DNA of 64,000 nucleotides from Amphirosellinia nigrospora (Eukaryota; Ascomycota; Sordariomycetes; Xylariales; Xylariaceae). The translations under genes and the position numbers were made by a program. Shown in pieces: positions 13,101 to 24,941 of this stretch (position 1 is the stretch's first letter; every line of letters begins with the position of its first letter). The notes under the pieces are model-generated. The model ran no database searches, was not told the DNA's origin, and saw only the letters and a program-made list of their open reading frames with translations. The stretch spans positions 8,504,193 through 8,568,192 of the forward strand of contig SCHM01000001.1 of NCBI GenBank assembly GCA_004123355.1, in the 5' to 3' direction.

Positions 13101-16100
13101 AGCGTCCAAAGTACCCACTACCATATCTAGTGTAAAGCCGGAATGAGAGACCTAATTGCCGTGCCGCATGTTCAAGGGGGCCCGGCCGTTGTCTACCTGG
13201 TAAAGTACCTTACCTGACCTAGACCTTCAGTATATTTCCAAGCCTCATCCGCTCCGGCGCCTGTCGAAGTATGTGGGATGATTTCCGTTACCGCAGTAGT
13301 AAGAGACAGGCATTTAGAGTTACATTCCAAATCGAACCGGACATAGGGAATCTACTCAATCATACGTTATAGGCAACGAAGGCGAAATGAGGTATGTGCG
13401 ACCTTGCAGCAATGGCTTGCTAACAACGTTGCCGTATCCATTTTGTACCCACAATGTGTAAAGAACTTAGTTTAGGGCTGTTTCAAGTCACTTTTATCTT
13501 AGTTGGAGAATTCCGATCAGGTAGATTAGTTGAGTCTATGATATCTCTTGGCCTTGCACACATAAATTAAGTCTCAGGAGCCGCCTAGCGCTTAGTTCTC
13601 CCGAGCAAAGAGGCTAAGGAATTACAGTACTCCTAGATCGAAAGCACGGCCTACCTCGTCAATGTTGATGTCGATGTACTATGTAGCACGATGCCGAGAC
13701 GAGAGTCTTGATTGGTGCTCCTAAGATACCTAATGCCTTGGTATGGATTACCTTACTTGGGGCGGCAAGTGAAAAGCATTCGTATGCGCATGTTTACTTA
13801 GCTGTATCCTAGCTATGTATTCTTGGTAACTGTGTGACTTGCCAGGTGGTGAAGCAATATGTTAGTCTCGTGTGTCAAATTTCTAACATCACAAAAGTTT
13901 GTTGGACGATATTGCACTTTTCCGACGCCACAAATGGGATGCCGGTACACGGGAATGAACTGCCTAGTTAGGTTGATTGTTCATAAGCTGTCGTGTCAAA
14001 GTAGACATAGTCCTACGACAATAGTCATCGTAGCTAGAGTGTTTCACATGCGAGAACTTGGCCTGGTGGTGTGTTACTATAATTCGGCACCGCGGTATTC
14101 CCTGGGGTTCTTAAGAGCTGCATCGAACCAACTCTGTGCAATTTATGGAATGCCAACCTAGGCAAGTACACACAGTCCCAGGTTCTATCCCGAGGTTCCT
14201 GTTACTAGCTTCAGGGGCAAACTTCCCTGCAGCCATTACTAGGAGACCTGTTTGACGGGATATTTGCAACTAACTGTCTTCTTATTACTACTCCGAACGT
14301 TTATTTTTCTCTCGGTGGGGTTTCGGTTCTTAGGTATTTTTAGTGCGGCAAGGGTTTGGGGAGAACGCGCGGGCTTATCCATCATCGGTCTAGGATTAGA
14401 GTTATTATTACTTGATAAAGACTTTGGAACATGTTTAGTACTGGTAACATTCCTATAGGGAAGTTTCAATTTCGTACACGTGTAAGAACAGTGAACATTG
14501 CAGCCACTTTCAAACTCAATCAGCAAAAAACCCTATTCAACATGCACACCTACCTAGGTACGAAGACGAAAGAAGCAGGTCCTTAAAACCTGTGACGGGG
14601 CCGCAAGTACGGAACCCACCGGCGGAGATATTCGGCAGATTGTGAAATCGCGCTCACTAGATTCAGTTCTGTCCGGTGGGCGAGGATACAAGGATACCCC
14701 GTGCCACTAACTTAGGTAGCTCTGGGGAGTCGACGATTCCCACACTAACATAGCAAGACAATGAAAATGAGAAGTGCGCGCCGCTTTCACTAATAAAATG
14801 GGAGAATAGTATTTAGAATACGAGTCCCGTCACGAACCTTGAAACGCTCTGGCCTTACTACTTCCCGGCATATCTTCAAGAATAATGTCTTTTGGCGGAA
14901 TGTATACATACGTATAGCACGGCGCCTTACTTAGGCTGTACAAGGTAAAAAGGACATACAGTACTGAGAACGAATGCAGGGACCAGGTCCACTTCCAAGA
15001 CCTCCCCTACCAGTGATGATATGTAGTACAGCAAAGCCTGGAAAGATTCTGGAAGGTCATAAGCATCCTGCTAAGATGAAGAGATATTGGCTAGGTTTCT
15101 GTCAACATGTGCGTCACGGCATATTATTATTACTACGGTAGGTGGCTGGCTGTCTTACCGACATTCTCATCCCTCAGGGAAGTCTATGCATTGATTGATA
15201 ACGCCGCTCGATGTGTTTGCTTTATTATGAAGAAAGGAAAAAGTTCCGGAGCCCCCCACAACCAACTCACATTCTCTGAGTCGATTAGGTAGGTGGCAGG
15301 GGCCCGTGGGATGGACTGAAGCCTCTGCAGACATGGCCTTCTTGTTCGTTATCGTTGACAGTCTTCTCATTGGCTCACGTAAACGTACTGAGTACTTCAA
15401 GTATGGTACCGATTGTTCCTCGACTTTCGCGAACGGACAACTCAACAAGCCACATATCTCGTCTCATTTTTACATATTGCTCTTTCGGATCGCTTCTCAT
15501 CCAACCTTTGAAAGTACTTCCCGTCCTTCCGTCTTGGTGGACGAATTGACTTCTATTAATGACAACATCGGCACATCCACCTGCATTCGGCATCTCACAC
15601 GTCTCCTCTTCCAATGGAACCTTGACTTAGATCCAAGATAACCTTAGACGGCCCACAGCGGGAGGACCGCGGAAGCAACCAGATGCATCCGGTCTGAGAC
15701 AGAGACAATGATGTGCGTCTGCAGAACTTTTTGCGGCGAAATATCTGCATGCACTAGAGGTGTTTACACATTATATCCGCGGCTGCACTACGCAATTTGA
15801 GATTCTTTGAGTCTTTCCCCAAATTTGGCTAACCAGAGTGTACTGCAGGAGTTAATAGCAACAAGTACCTCGTCATCGCATACCCAGTCTATATGACGCA
15901 CGATGATTTTGCCCAGGTGCATGTGCAGCAGTGCCAGGTATGAGTGAATTACGTCTACGTGCGGATGCAAGCGCCTCGCGAGAGGGGAGGCTTAATGCAG
16001 CATTTCGTTCTAATGCGGAATTACAAGGCAACAAGCCGGGGGAGAAGCAGGGAAGACGAATTAAAAAAAAATTTTAACTGGCCTCTGTCCTTTCTGTTAT

Positions 16101-18140
16101 TATCCCGACCGAATATCTTCCAGGAACGGCTATGGTTGAATCCGTGACGCATTCAGGCTTCTGCTTAGGCATATTCTGCTGAGTGAATCTTTAGTCTTTC
16201 CCTATCATCGCATATCGGCCTCAACGCCTATGACATATGGCGGTCAAGGCCGTGCTATCTCAGCTTCGTATCCGCTCGCCACATCTGTTAGTGATCATTT
16301 GCATACTATGTATAAACTATGCTAATGCGAAAATAGGCGGCGTAACTAAGCCCAATCAACTCAATATTGATGCCATGCATAACCAATCCACCCCAGCATT
16401 GTTATAAGGTCATTTGATGTCAGCGTGGTGACGATAACAGCTCTCAATGGGTGGATGGCTATCATGTGGCAAAGAGGCGGGCATAAACTTGACACTTGCC
16501 GGGGATGAGGTCAGACTATCGAGCATATCTTCCAATGGGCAACACTTACTCGATATTGAGTACCAATCAAGTATAAAGACAGCTGAAGCTTGATCCATTC
16601 GGTGGCGATTCACTTCGAATACATGGATTCCAAACAACAACCTAGACCGTTCCATGGTCATGGTCATGAGCTCGCGAACGGCGATGAAGAGCTCACGGCA
16701 ACAACAACGATAACGACAAGGTCACCTCATTGGTAAATGGAAATGAAGTATCACAGAAGTACACTCTGTGAAGCCTGCAATTGCTTGGTCAATTCACCAG
16801 CTGTACTCCGTGTATTCGTCCTGAGTCGCTATACTCATTGCTTTTTGCTGATTGCCACCTCCTGCCCTCTCCTTATTGTCATGTGAGCAGGTCATTTGCT
16901 ACTCGTCCCCGCTAGAGAAACAGAGATCTTCGCCGCTTTCGTCGCTATGGAGGGGCATGAGGAATGGCATATGACCACTGACGAGAATCTAGATTCGGCT
17001 TCAAGAAGTGATCTCCGCGGAATTCAAGCATATGCAATTCGCGTGGACCCAATCAGCGCCTGGTCATTCTGGCTGAAGGGATCGTGTCACCTACTGAACT
17101 TGGTAGGAAGCCATGACGATTCTGAGGCACAGACGACCCCACGATCCTGGTGCAGTGTTCAAGTCGCCTGATGCTCTACGGGTCAAATCAACTTCCTTGA
17201 GATGAACTGAATGCAGGCCCGGACGTGATTTCTCGGAGATGGATGGAAACTGAGGTGGTACAAAGCACTTGTCACCTTCAGGTAGTATAAACCTCAAGAT
17301 CACTTGGGGTAGAGTCAACGTAGGCAGTCGTAGCAGATTGGAAGACGTGAGGTGAAGTAGAAGGTAGCTATCTAAACACTGCGAATAAGCCAAAGCGTAG
17401 GTAAATACTATAGGGCTGCAGGAATTAGTCCTAGTAAGGTAGTTGAAAATGAGTTTGATTACAATATGACACTCGCTACGTTCATACGACCAGATTAGTG
17501 AGTGTTATGCTACGCGATTATGACTCGAGTTGTACTGCATCTAGCTTCACCACCACGGGGTAGCACAACATAGGGCTCAGTTACACGGTTCAAGACATGC
17601 AACAAAACGTAAATGTAAGCTTTTACATTAAAGCCTCTTACCCTATTGTAGCTCTTACTTAATAGTAGTCCAAACCTAAAAGAAGCACACCGTCCTCCTA
17701 GAGAAGTAACCTACCTACAGCATAGGTAATAAAGGCTACGGCATTACTATATAGGACCAAAAATATTAGGAGCTTGAATTGATCGTGGGTTTGGTGGGGT
17801 TGTTTAACAACCTTTGTGCGGTATCAGAGGGTACTAGAAAATGGTTATTTGCCGCTCTCGTAGAAAGAAGTTGGGCAATTTCCCCAACAGACAGGACAGA
17901 CATAGCTCAAACCAATACCTTCAAAGAAATGATCTCACTGGCTTGCTTTCTAAGTATAAACTACCCTGACCTGCCTACAGGAGTATGCCGCAGCAACCGC
18001 GTCTCATGAAATAAAACAGCAGTCGATGGCAATGACGATCTCATGAAGACATTATATCCCTTTCTAGCTAAGTGTTAATTTAGTCCACATAGAATTATCC
18101 TTATGGGTGGCCGTCAGTTATCTAACTTTTCTGAGGATCA

Positions 18141-18176
18141 ATCACCATCACCATCACCATCACCATCACCATCACC
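18141..18176 (+). repeat. ATCACC hexanucleotide microsatellite, six units
   Basis: Six perfect ATCACC units followed by ATCG. It is open in several frames (it would encode Pro-Ser, His-His or Ile-Thr repeats), but no real coding context surrounds it, so I treat it as a non-coding microsatellite. Confidence 0.9.
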
Positions 18177-20148
18177 ATCGTACCGCATCGCATCGCGTCA
18201 CAATGCAGGGCTAGGCCCCCTACATGTCTCGGCCTCGGTCCATCCATCTACGACCTATCCTCTGTCCAGAAGGCCGTTTAGGATGGAAAGTAACCAGAGT
18301 CCGTGGCCGCGGGCATGTTGCGGGAACAGTAGTACTGAGGAGGGGTACTATAGCTTGATGGTTATTCCAATATTAGTATACCTCACTCCCTTCCTTCGTG
18401 ACTATCTCGAACGTCGTTGACATCGAAGGGCAGGTGGTAATTGATAGCCCTCGCTACCCGGCATGAACCGAACTAGAAAGCTTCGCCGTTTAGAACCCGC
18501 CGAAAAAGTGTCTTCTTTGGTTCGACAAGGCGTATATTTCACACCGACCTCTCCACTATATGCTTTCCTGTCAAACCGGTGAGGCGCGTCTAAGGTATAG
18601 GTCCACGTCTTATAGACGGGCCGAGATGTTTCACCGCTATGCGTCTAGGGTATACATATACACTATTATCGGCTTCATGCCGGGCTGGGGCCGCGCGGCT
18701 GCAGCGTGCGTCTGCGCATAATCCCAGAGACGCCGCTCGGCGGTGTGCCATCGGGAGTACGCTAAGGAAACTGACACCTGCCATAAATATACCTATATAT
18801 GTGATTCTACGTTGCGAGATGCACTGGGATTGACATCTTATGTTTCGTTACGGCAAAGCCGGATGTGACCGAAGAGCTGCTGGTTGGTAATGCCTCAAGG
18901 CCAAATTATGCGATACAGCTTGTCTAGGTCCGTTGATGAGGAAGTTAGCCGGTCGTTGTGATGCGAAAATATCGCGGCCACTCTTCGTCCAAGACAACAC
19001 AAACCAGCTAGCTGCCTAGGTAGTTATCATATTATAGCCCAGTGCCAAGACCGGCCCCGGGAAAATTCGACAGAGCGACGATGCCGACGGTTCATCCAAA
19101 TGGATATCACTATGAGCAGCAACACGTATACACCTCTTCCTTAAGATGATAGACAGGCAAGCTGGCATGATCAACTCCAAACCCTACAGACGTTACTGAT
19201 ACTACCTATAGACTCGCTCACAGGCTGGACGTACAGATCTTCAAGTACCTGTGTGTGCCCATTACCTTCATGACTTAAAAACTAGAACCTTTCGCTATGC
19301 CACTTATTATATCAAAGTTTTGTTTGTATGCTAATGACTAAAGGGCCAACCTAGCAAGTGCATAGCGACATATGATTTCGTATTTGCACTCACTCTCAGG
19401 GTTAGTAAATCCGTGGCTGGGAGATTAGAACTATATCGATAGAGATCACGCGATTGACAGGATAGTACAATATATCTGCGTTCCCCTTTCTTTAGAATTC
19501 AACCAAGCAGGTAGGGAGTATAGATGAGGGGGTTGATATGCTGATTAACAACAAAACTCGAGCCGATTGAGCCCAGCCACTCAGACCGCACATCGTGAAT
19601 CCTTTACTATGCCTATTTAGTATAGCTGCCAGCTACTTAGGGTCGATAGAGTGGCCATCTATGGGGCGGATATGGATCATGGACCACTAAAAGAGGAGCA
19701 TTTCGCCCAATGTTATCCATCTCTCTAAGCCGACCAAACTTCATTAGGGAGGCCTGGACCACTAATGAGGCCCGCCTGCCGGGCTTGGCCGAACGACCCA
19801 CCACAGTCCATATTTTTTCAGGTCGCCCTTCCACGTGCGATTGCTTGCTGAGGTGAGGGCCGAACGATGATCTCTGGCTTTTTGGTTTTTGGAGACTCGC
19901 AGCGAATAAACAACTGCCCAGACTCCCAGAGGATGGAATGAGGCTGAGGCTGAGAACGATCGTCCCGTCCAGCCCTCCAATGAATTTGTTTATTCTTGTT
20001 TACACATGTGCATCTAGGTAACACATACACGTATTGTATTGATTGCTATCTAAACTCACGGCCTTCCCGGATAGCAGGGCTGGCTGTCTTTGTCCTCAAT
20101 TATCTACCGGGTCTCCAAGCTCATCTCACTCCCTCGCAGCCCAGCCAG

Positions 20149-20186
20149 TCTCCCTTCCCTTCCTTCCCCTTCCCCCTCCCCTCCCA
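20149..20186 (+). promoter_or_regulatory. CT-rich tract upstream of the coiled-coil gene
   Basis: An almost pure C/T tract about 850 bases before the start codon at 21039, with further CT-rich sequence at 20305-20335. Pyrimidine tracts of this kind are common around promoters and transcript starts of filamentous fungi. Assigning it to this gene's promoter is inference from position. Confidence 0.4.
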
Positions 20187-21038
20187 AATAGCGGTCGACC
20201 GGTCGGTCGGTCAACCAATTCAATCCGTCAACAGTATCAACCTGAACCCGGCCAACCTAGCATGCCCTGCAAGCCTGTCAACCTAATACAGAAACGTTGG
20301 TTTTGATTTCCCCCTCTTTCTCTCCGCCTTCTCCCAGAACTGTGTCGTTCCGTCCCTCTTAGTCTACCGAACTATCAATCTTCCGCCATTCCAGCTTCTA
20401 GCGTAAATGGTAGGGCATATGCCTCCTTTTCAATCCATGACTTAGTCCACTTTAATTTCTCCCGTGTTCCTATGAGTCTCCTCCAATAAACATACTGTGC
20501 GACGCTGCGAAATAAGGTCCCTGGCAACCCGCTTATCTGTCGAACCTACGTACTTAAGCTATTGGCTTCGCCTTGATGAGTCTGTCTGCGTGATCATCGC
20601 GTCAGCCACCATTTGAAACGCAATCAACGAGCCAAGCAACGTTCCTCTTACTCATTGTCCATTGTCCTTATTATGAATATTATGCCGTATCAATTATCTG
20701 AAGTATGCGCTGTCCATGGGTTTCTTCGGATACCGGTAAATCTAGACTCCTGTTCGCTAACACTCTACAAAGTAGCTTCACATATTTGAGTAGTCGAACC
20801 GTCTACTCACGACTCGCGCCAACCTACTGCGGAGTCGTAACTGTCGCGGGCGGCGTCGCGGGATTTCTGAGCTGACGTCTACTCAATGTATATCATCCGG
20901 TGATTCCGCTAAGCGCTCGTCGCGAGCTTTAGAGAGGCTACCGGTCTGCGCGCAGCTCACGGTTTAAGAGGAGGACGCGTATATACAACCCAAACTAGCA
21001 TTTGGGTGACAGATTTCCCAAAACTTTATTATTGCGCG

Positions 21039-22616
21039 ATGACGTCGCTACAGTCCATATCTAGTTTTGGGCCGCATGGCACAAGATTTAAGGTCGGCAA
21101 ATCGAAACCCAAACCGGCGGTGAAGCCGATTCTGAAGAAATGGTCGCAGCCGGAAAAGGAGAAAAAAAGCATAGACTTGGATCGAGGCTGGGATGAGCAG
21201 GACGTACAATATCGCAGTACACAAGGCTGGGGCAGATCCTCGTCGCTCTCTTTCTCAGATCAAGTGGCAGGCAATCTCGATGATGCTACCACCGTTGTTG
21301 GCGGGGGAACACGGGGGACAGGAGGAGTAGGATTGGGAGTACTGGGAAGTGCGACGACTACACGACGGTATAATCACTCGAGATCGATCAGTGGTATCAG
21401 TGGTACAAGTCACGCCTCGGGCACAACGAACAACAGTAGTAATGGCATTTCCGCTCCTCGCCAAACTGGTGCAACATTTGTGCATCCCTTCCAACAAACA
21501 CCGCGAACATCGACCCCACCATTGTTGTCGTATGCGAATTCTTTGGCCTCGATACCTGATACGCGTGATTATTCTCCCACTATTACTGAAGACGATGACG
21601 ATAACGACCTTGGGGATGCTACTGGCGGCCTAGAAACCCAACCCAACCAACACCACTACCTAAACAGCACCGGTCATGACAGTAGTGGCGTCTATAGCCA
21701 TCACATCAACCTTTTCGGTAACTCAAACTCACTTTCCCAGCCAACGTTATTGTTGCAGCCGTTGGGTAGTCAGTGCACATCCTCAACAGATATCTCTGAC
21801 ACCAATTCACCAAAGCCACCACCTCATCAATCGCTTCGGATCAGCACCTCCCGCACATCAAGTACTCCCATACATTCTTCCCGATTAGCCCACGTCTCCA
21901 GCCGATCAGATCTCCGGCTCGATCGCATTGTGGACTCCCCTGTATCACCTAGCAAAGCACCAATCGCCGTTGCATCTCCATCTAGTTCAATCGCCCCCAT
22001 GTCTCCCCTACTACGTACGTCTCTCGACAGCGCTTTTCCGCGATTGCGCGCCAAGTCGGACCTTGATACCTCGACTCGTGCAGAGCATCTTCGCGAGGCG
22101 CGTCGAAAGTTTGAGATGAAGGAGCGGGCCAAGGATGAGAAGTATGCACGGGAACAGATCAAGCGCCGCGAGCGCGCCGACAACAAGCGTGCTCATGAAA
22201 TTGAGAAGCAACTGGCAGCGCAGCACAAGGAGCAGCTGGCGGCAAGAGCCCGAGAGGAGGTTGCAGAACTAGAAGAAGCGCTCCAACGAGGGAAGCACAA
22301 TAGAAAAGCGAGCGCCGCTAGCAGCGGCCGCCCGAGTCTATCTATTCCTCGACCAAGCCTGTCTCTCGGCCGACCTAGCATATCGCGGAAAAACACATCT
22401 ACTCAGATGAGCGAATCCGAAAAATTCATGAGCAGCGCCTACCACAGCACGGACCCCCGTAGCCCGCCTACTTGGGGCACGGCAGCAGGGACTGCTCAGT
22501 CTGTTCGGTTCGCCTCGCCGAAGCGCAAAAATAGCGCCAAAAAGAAGACGCAGGGTGCCTGGACCGCGTTTATCTTGTGGCTTAGAACGAAGCTACTGCA
22601 CATGGGGAAGCACTGA
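21039..22616 (+). CDS. Unnamed Ser/Pro-rich protein with a charged coiled coil
   Basis: A single open exon of 525 codons. I chose the ATG at 21039 (MTSLQSISSFGPHGTRFKVG), because the frame extends only 11 codons further upstream and then lacks an ATG. The N-terminus is basic (KSKPKPAVKPILKK), followed by about 300 residues rich in Ser, Thr, Pro and Asn with low complexity. Residues about 345-418 form a highly charged, probably helical coiled coil (REARRKFEMKERAKDEKY and onward). A repeated PSLSIPRPSLSLGRPSI segment and a basic patch (KRKNSAKKK) come before a short hydrophobic C-terminus. I recognise it only as resembling conserved hypothetical proteins of filamentous ascomycetes. A scaffold or cytoskeletal role would be a guess. 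It is the only named gene here with no frame break. Confidence 0.8.
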   Translation: MTSLQSISSFGPHGTRFKVGKSKPKPAVKPILKKWSQPEKEKKSIDLDRGWDEQDVQYRSTQGWGRSSSLSFSDQVAGNLDDATTVVGGGTRGTGGVGLGVLGSATTTRRYNHSRSISGISGTSHASGTTNNSSNGISAPRQTGATFVHPFQQTPRTSTPPLLSYANSLASIPDTRDYSPTITEDDDDNDLGDATGGLETQPNQHHYLNSTGHDSSGVYSHHINLFGNSNSLSQPTLLLQPLGSQCTSSTDISDTNSPKPPPHQSLRISTSRTSSTPIHSSRLAHVSSRSDLRLDRIVDSPVSPSKAPIAVASPSSSIAPMSPLLRTSLDSAFPRLRAKSDLDTSTRAEHLREARRKFEMKERAKDEKYAREQIKRRERADNKRAHEIEKQLAAQHKEQLAARAREEVAELEEALQRGKHNRKASAASSGRPSLSIPRPSLSLGRPSISRKNTSTQMSESEKFMSSAYHSTDPRSPPTWGTAAGTAQSVRFASPKRKNSAKKKTQGAWTAFILWLRTKLLHMGKH

Positions 22617-24941
22617 TTCCGCTCGGCCAAACTCAAACGGCAACTACAGTTGTTCGAGGCATGAGCGCCATCCCTCACCCCCTCACCCTCTTATTCTTAC
22701 CGACGAAGCAAGAGACGCGAATCTGCACACCCCGCATTGTCGTGTATCTCACACGACGCAAAAGAATTTACGACACGATGACGAAGTTACGGATTCGGGC
22801 GTTGAAGTATGGTGTTGGCTATGAGTTTCCCTGATATTTTTGGGCGTTTTGTGGTATGGTCATCTTTGAGTTCAAAACACGCATAGAGAGAACGGGATTA
22901 GGCTCCGGACTGCTTTGGCCAGCCGGTCTGCCACCCGATTCGAGATTTCAGGTTTGGGACGCATATGCAGACCCGGAGAGTTAGACACACAAGGCTGGTC
23001 GGCATACCACCTTATTGGTTGGTCATATTTTGAGCATTTCCCAGTCCATACAAACAAAAGCATTACATAGCCTTGTTCAGAATCCAACGCGCAGATTTTC
23101 AACCAAGAGTAGTACAGAGAAGAAACAGTGTGTGTTTTGTTGTGTCATGTCTAGACCATTGTGTTTTTTTTGAGCTCTTTTAAGTGATACTCATCACATC
23201 GCGCAATATATAAGACATGCATGAACAGGCCGTCCGTAACTAAATGTTCACCATGTCTACTTGAATTCATGCTCGAGCGGAGCATCGAATGTTAGGCACG
23301 TCCTTGTTTTTGCAACATTCACGATGTGTATCTCGTCCGTAAACCGGGATAATGAAATGTAAGGCTTCTAGAACAAAACACCCCGGGCGCATCAGGCTCG
23401 CTTTACATATAGGATAAACACCAACACAATTCATTTCTCTCTGAGGTGAAGCAAAAGAGAAGTCAGTGTAGCCAACGGTTTGGTGACACAAAAAATGGAT
23501 GATATCGTCATGCTTGTTTCACCTCTAGATGTCATTTGGGGACGCCAGATGATGATGTGTTGCGGCAGCTAGCCACTTCCGGACAAAGCAGCAAGATCGG
23601 TTTCCTTCTTTGGTGCACCCCTCTGGAGATGTCCAGGGATAGCGACTTGGGGCCCGGGGGTGTGCCACTCAAGTCTCGATAAATGCAAATGCCTGGGAAT
23701 CTCCCGTGCTGGGTATTCCATTTACAATTGTTCACGTGTATTACTCTTTCAGGCATTCACCACTTCAATGTAATAAGGCTCCCTAAAAGCAGAATCAAGC
23801 ATTGAATCACACCCTTCAGGTTTGTCTTGGTTTGTTGCTGAGCTGGCCTTTTTTATTATGATGATTCTCGATATGAGGTCATGATGCAGGCAATCTGGTA
23901 CACTACAGCCTGTATTGTCATGTTGTACACTATATCACGTACATGTAGGTTAGGTAGGTAAGGTATCAAGTACCTACTACCTACTTACTTGCCTGTAGTA
24001 ATGTCATGAAATTCCAGTTACTCAAGATGTCTGGCATACTTATATACCTACTTAGTGTAGTACCGGAGATGATAGGTAGCCAATGGCGATTCATTACCTA
24101 CTACGTATGTATCATTGTAGGTGTATACACTCGTATTGAGGCAGTTGCGATAACTGCTTGCTTGCTCGGCTTTTGCTGGGCAGTGAGGCTGTGCAGGCGG
24201 GAGAGTTGACAGGCGCAACAATGCAGCCAATAGCAGGTGGCCACCGGCAGCTGAACCCCTATTATGCAACAACACTATGGATCCATTCTTGCCGTAATCC
24301 GTAACATAACAAATTGTAATTTTCGGATACGCAATCTCCACTCAAGCCCGTAGCGTCCACTAAGGTATGCTGTACAGGGCGCTTGTTGCAGAAGTAGTAG
24401 AAGCGTCTCTCCTTTCGCGTGCCCATCACTACCACCGACCGTCCATCTGCACTACACTAATCTGGAGCATCCCTCACCTAAGTCGTTCATTTACCCCGTT
24501 GGACTTGGCGATCGCCCTCTTTCTTGACTGGTTTCCTTGTATTGCTGCTTGCACTCTGCACTCACTCTAATCTAGACTACTGCACACTCTTATTGACGTC
24601 GACGGCCGACACACACACGGCCACCTACCGCGCCACGATCTTCCACGAGTTCCCACCGCTCATCGATCCGAAACGATAGGTACCACATTCGGCTTTTGAC
24701 TACAGTAGCGTGCCCACGCTCACCTTGCCTGATTAACCCAATTTGACGACCGACAACTTCCTGTCTGACCTTCATCGCTCGTCCGTTCCCAGTCCCCCTT
24801 TGCCTACGTCGATGACACCCTCATCCGTGTAAAGGGCCACCCGTTCTTTGTCTGCTCTTCCAGCCGAGAGCGCCCCCTCGTTTCTTGGATCGTGTTGTTG
24901 TTTTGAATCGGATTAGACAAACCAACCTGCTTGCCAACACA
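22617..24941. other. Intergenic, nothing supported
   Basis: The stretch holds the 3' region of the coiled-coil gene and the promoter region of the GH76 gene. The only structure I note is a dense cluster of TACCTA/TAGGTA motifs at about 23944-23994. No open frame looks like a protein. Confidence 0.6.
23944..23994. repeat. Cluster of TAGGTA/TACCTA motifs
   Basis: The sequence runs through TAGGTTAGGTAGGTAAGG, a ten-base spacer, then TACCTACTACCTACTTACTT. The two halves are approximately inverted, so the region could fold into a hairpin. It is the densest example of a motif that recurs between genes throughout the window. Confidence 0.6.

Larger units (their letters stand above)
7729..21038. other. 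13.3 kb stretch without a recognisable gene
   Basis: No frame or spliced set of frames here resembles a known protein. The stretch holds several simple repeats (listed separately), scattered TACCTA/TAGGTA motifs and pyrimidine-rich tracts near its right end that probably belong to the promoter of the gene at 21039. Base composition looks close to the window average, with no strong AT bias. Decayed genes too altered to recognise, long non-coding transcripts or old transposon debris cannot be excluded by eye. Confidence 0.55.

Noticed and set aside
14252-14458. Small hydrophobic plus-strand frame that could be a membrane peptide
   Set aside because: Leu-rich by composition only; the opposite strand is equally open and nothing supports expression.
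15306-15641. 111-codon plus-strand frame with overlapping open frames on the minus strand
   Set aside because: Open on both strands with no domain or splice partner; looks like chance.
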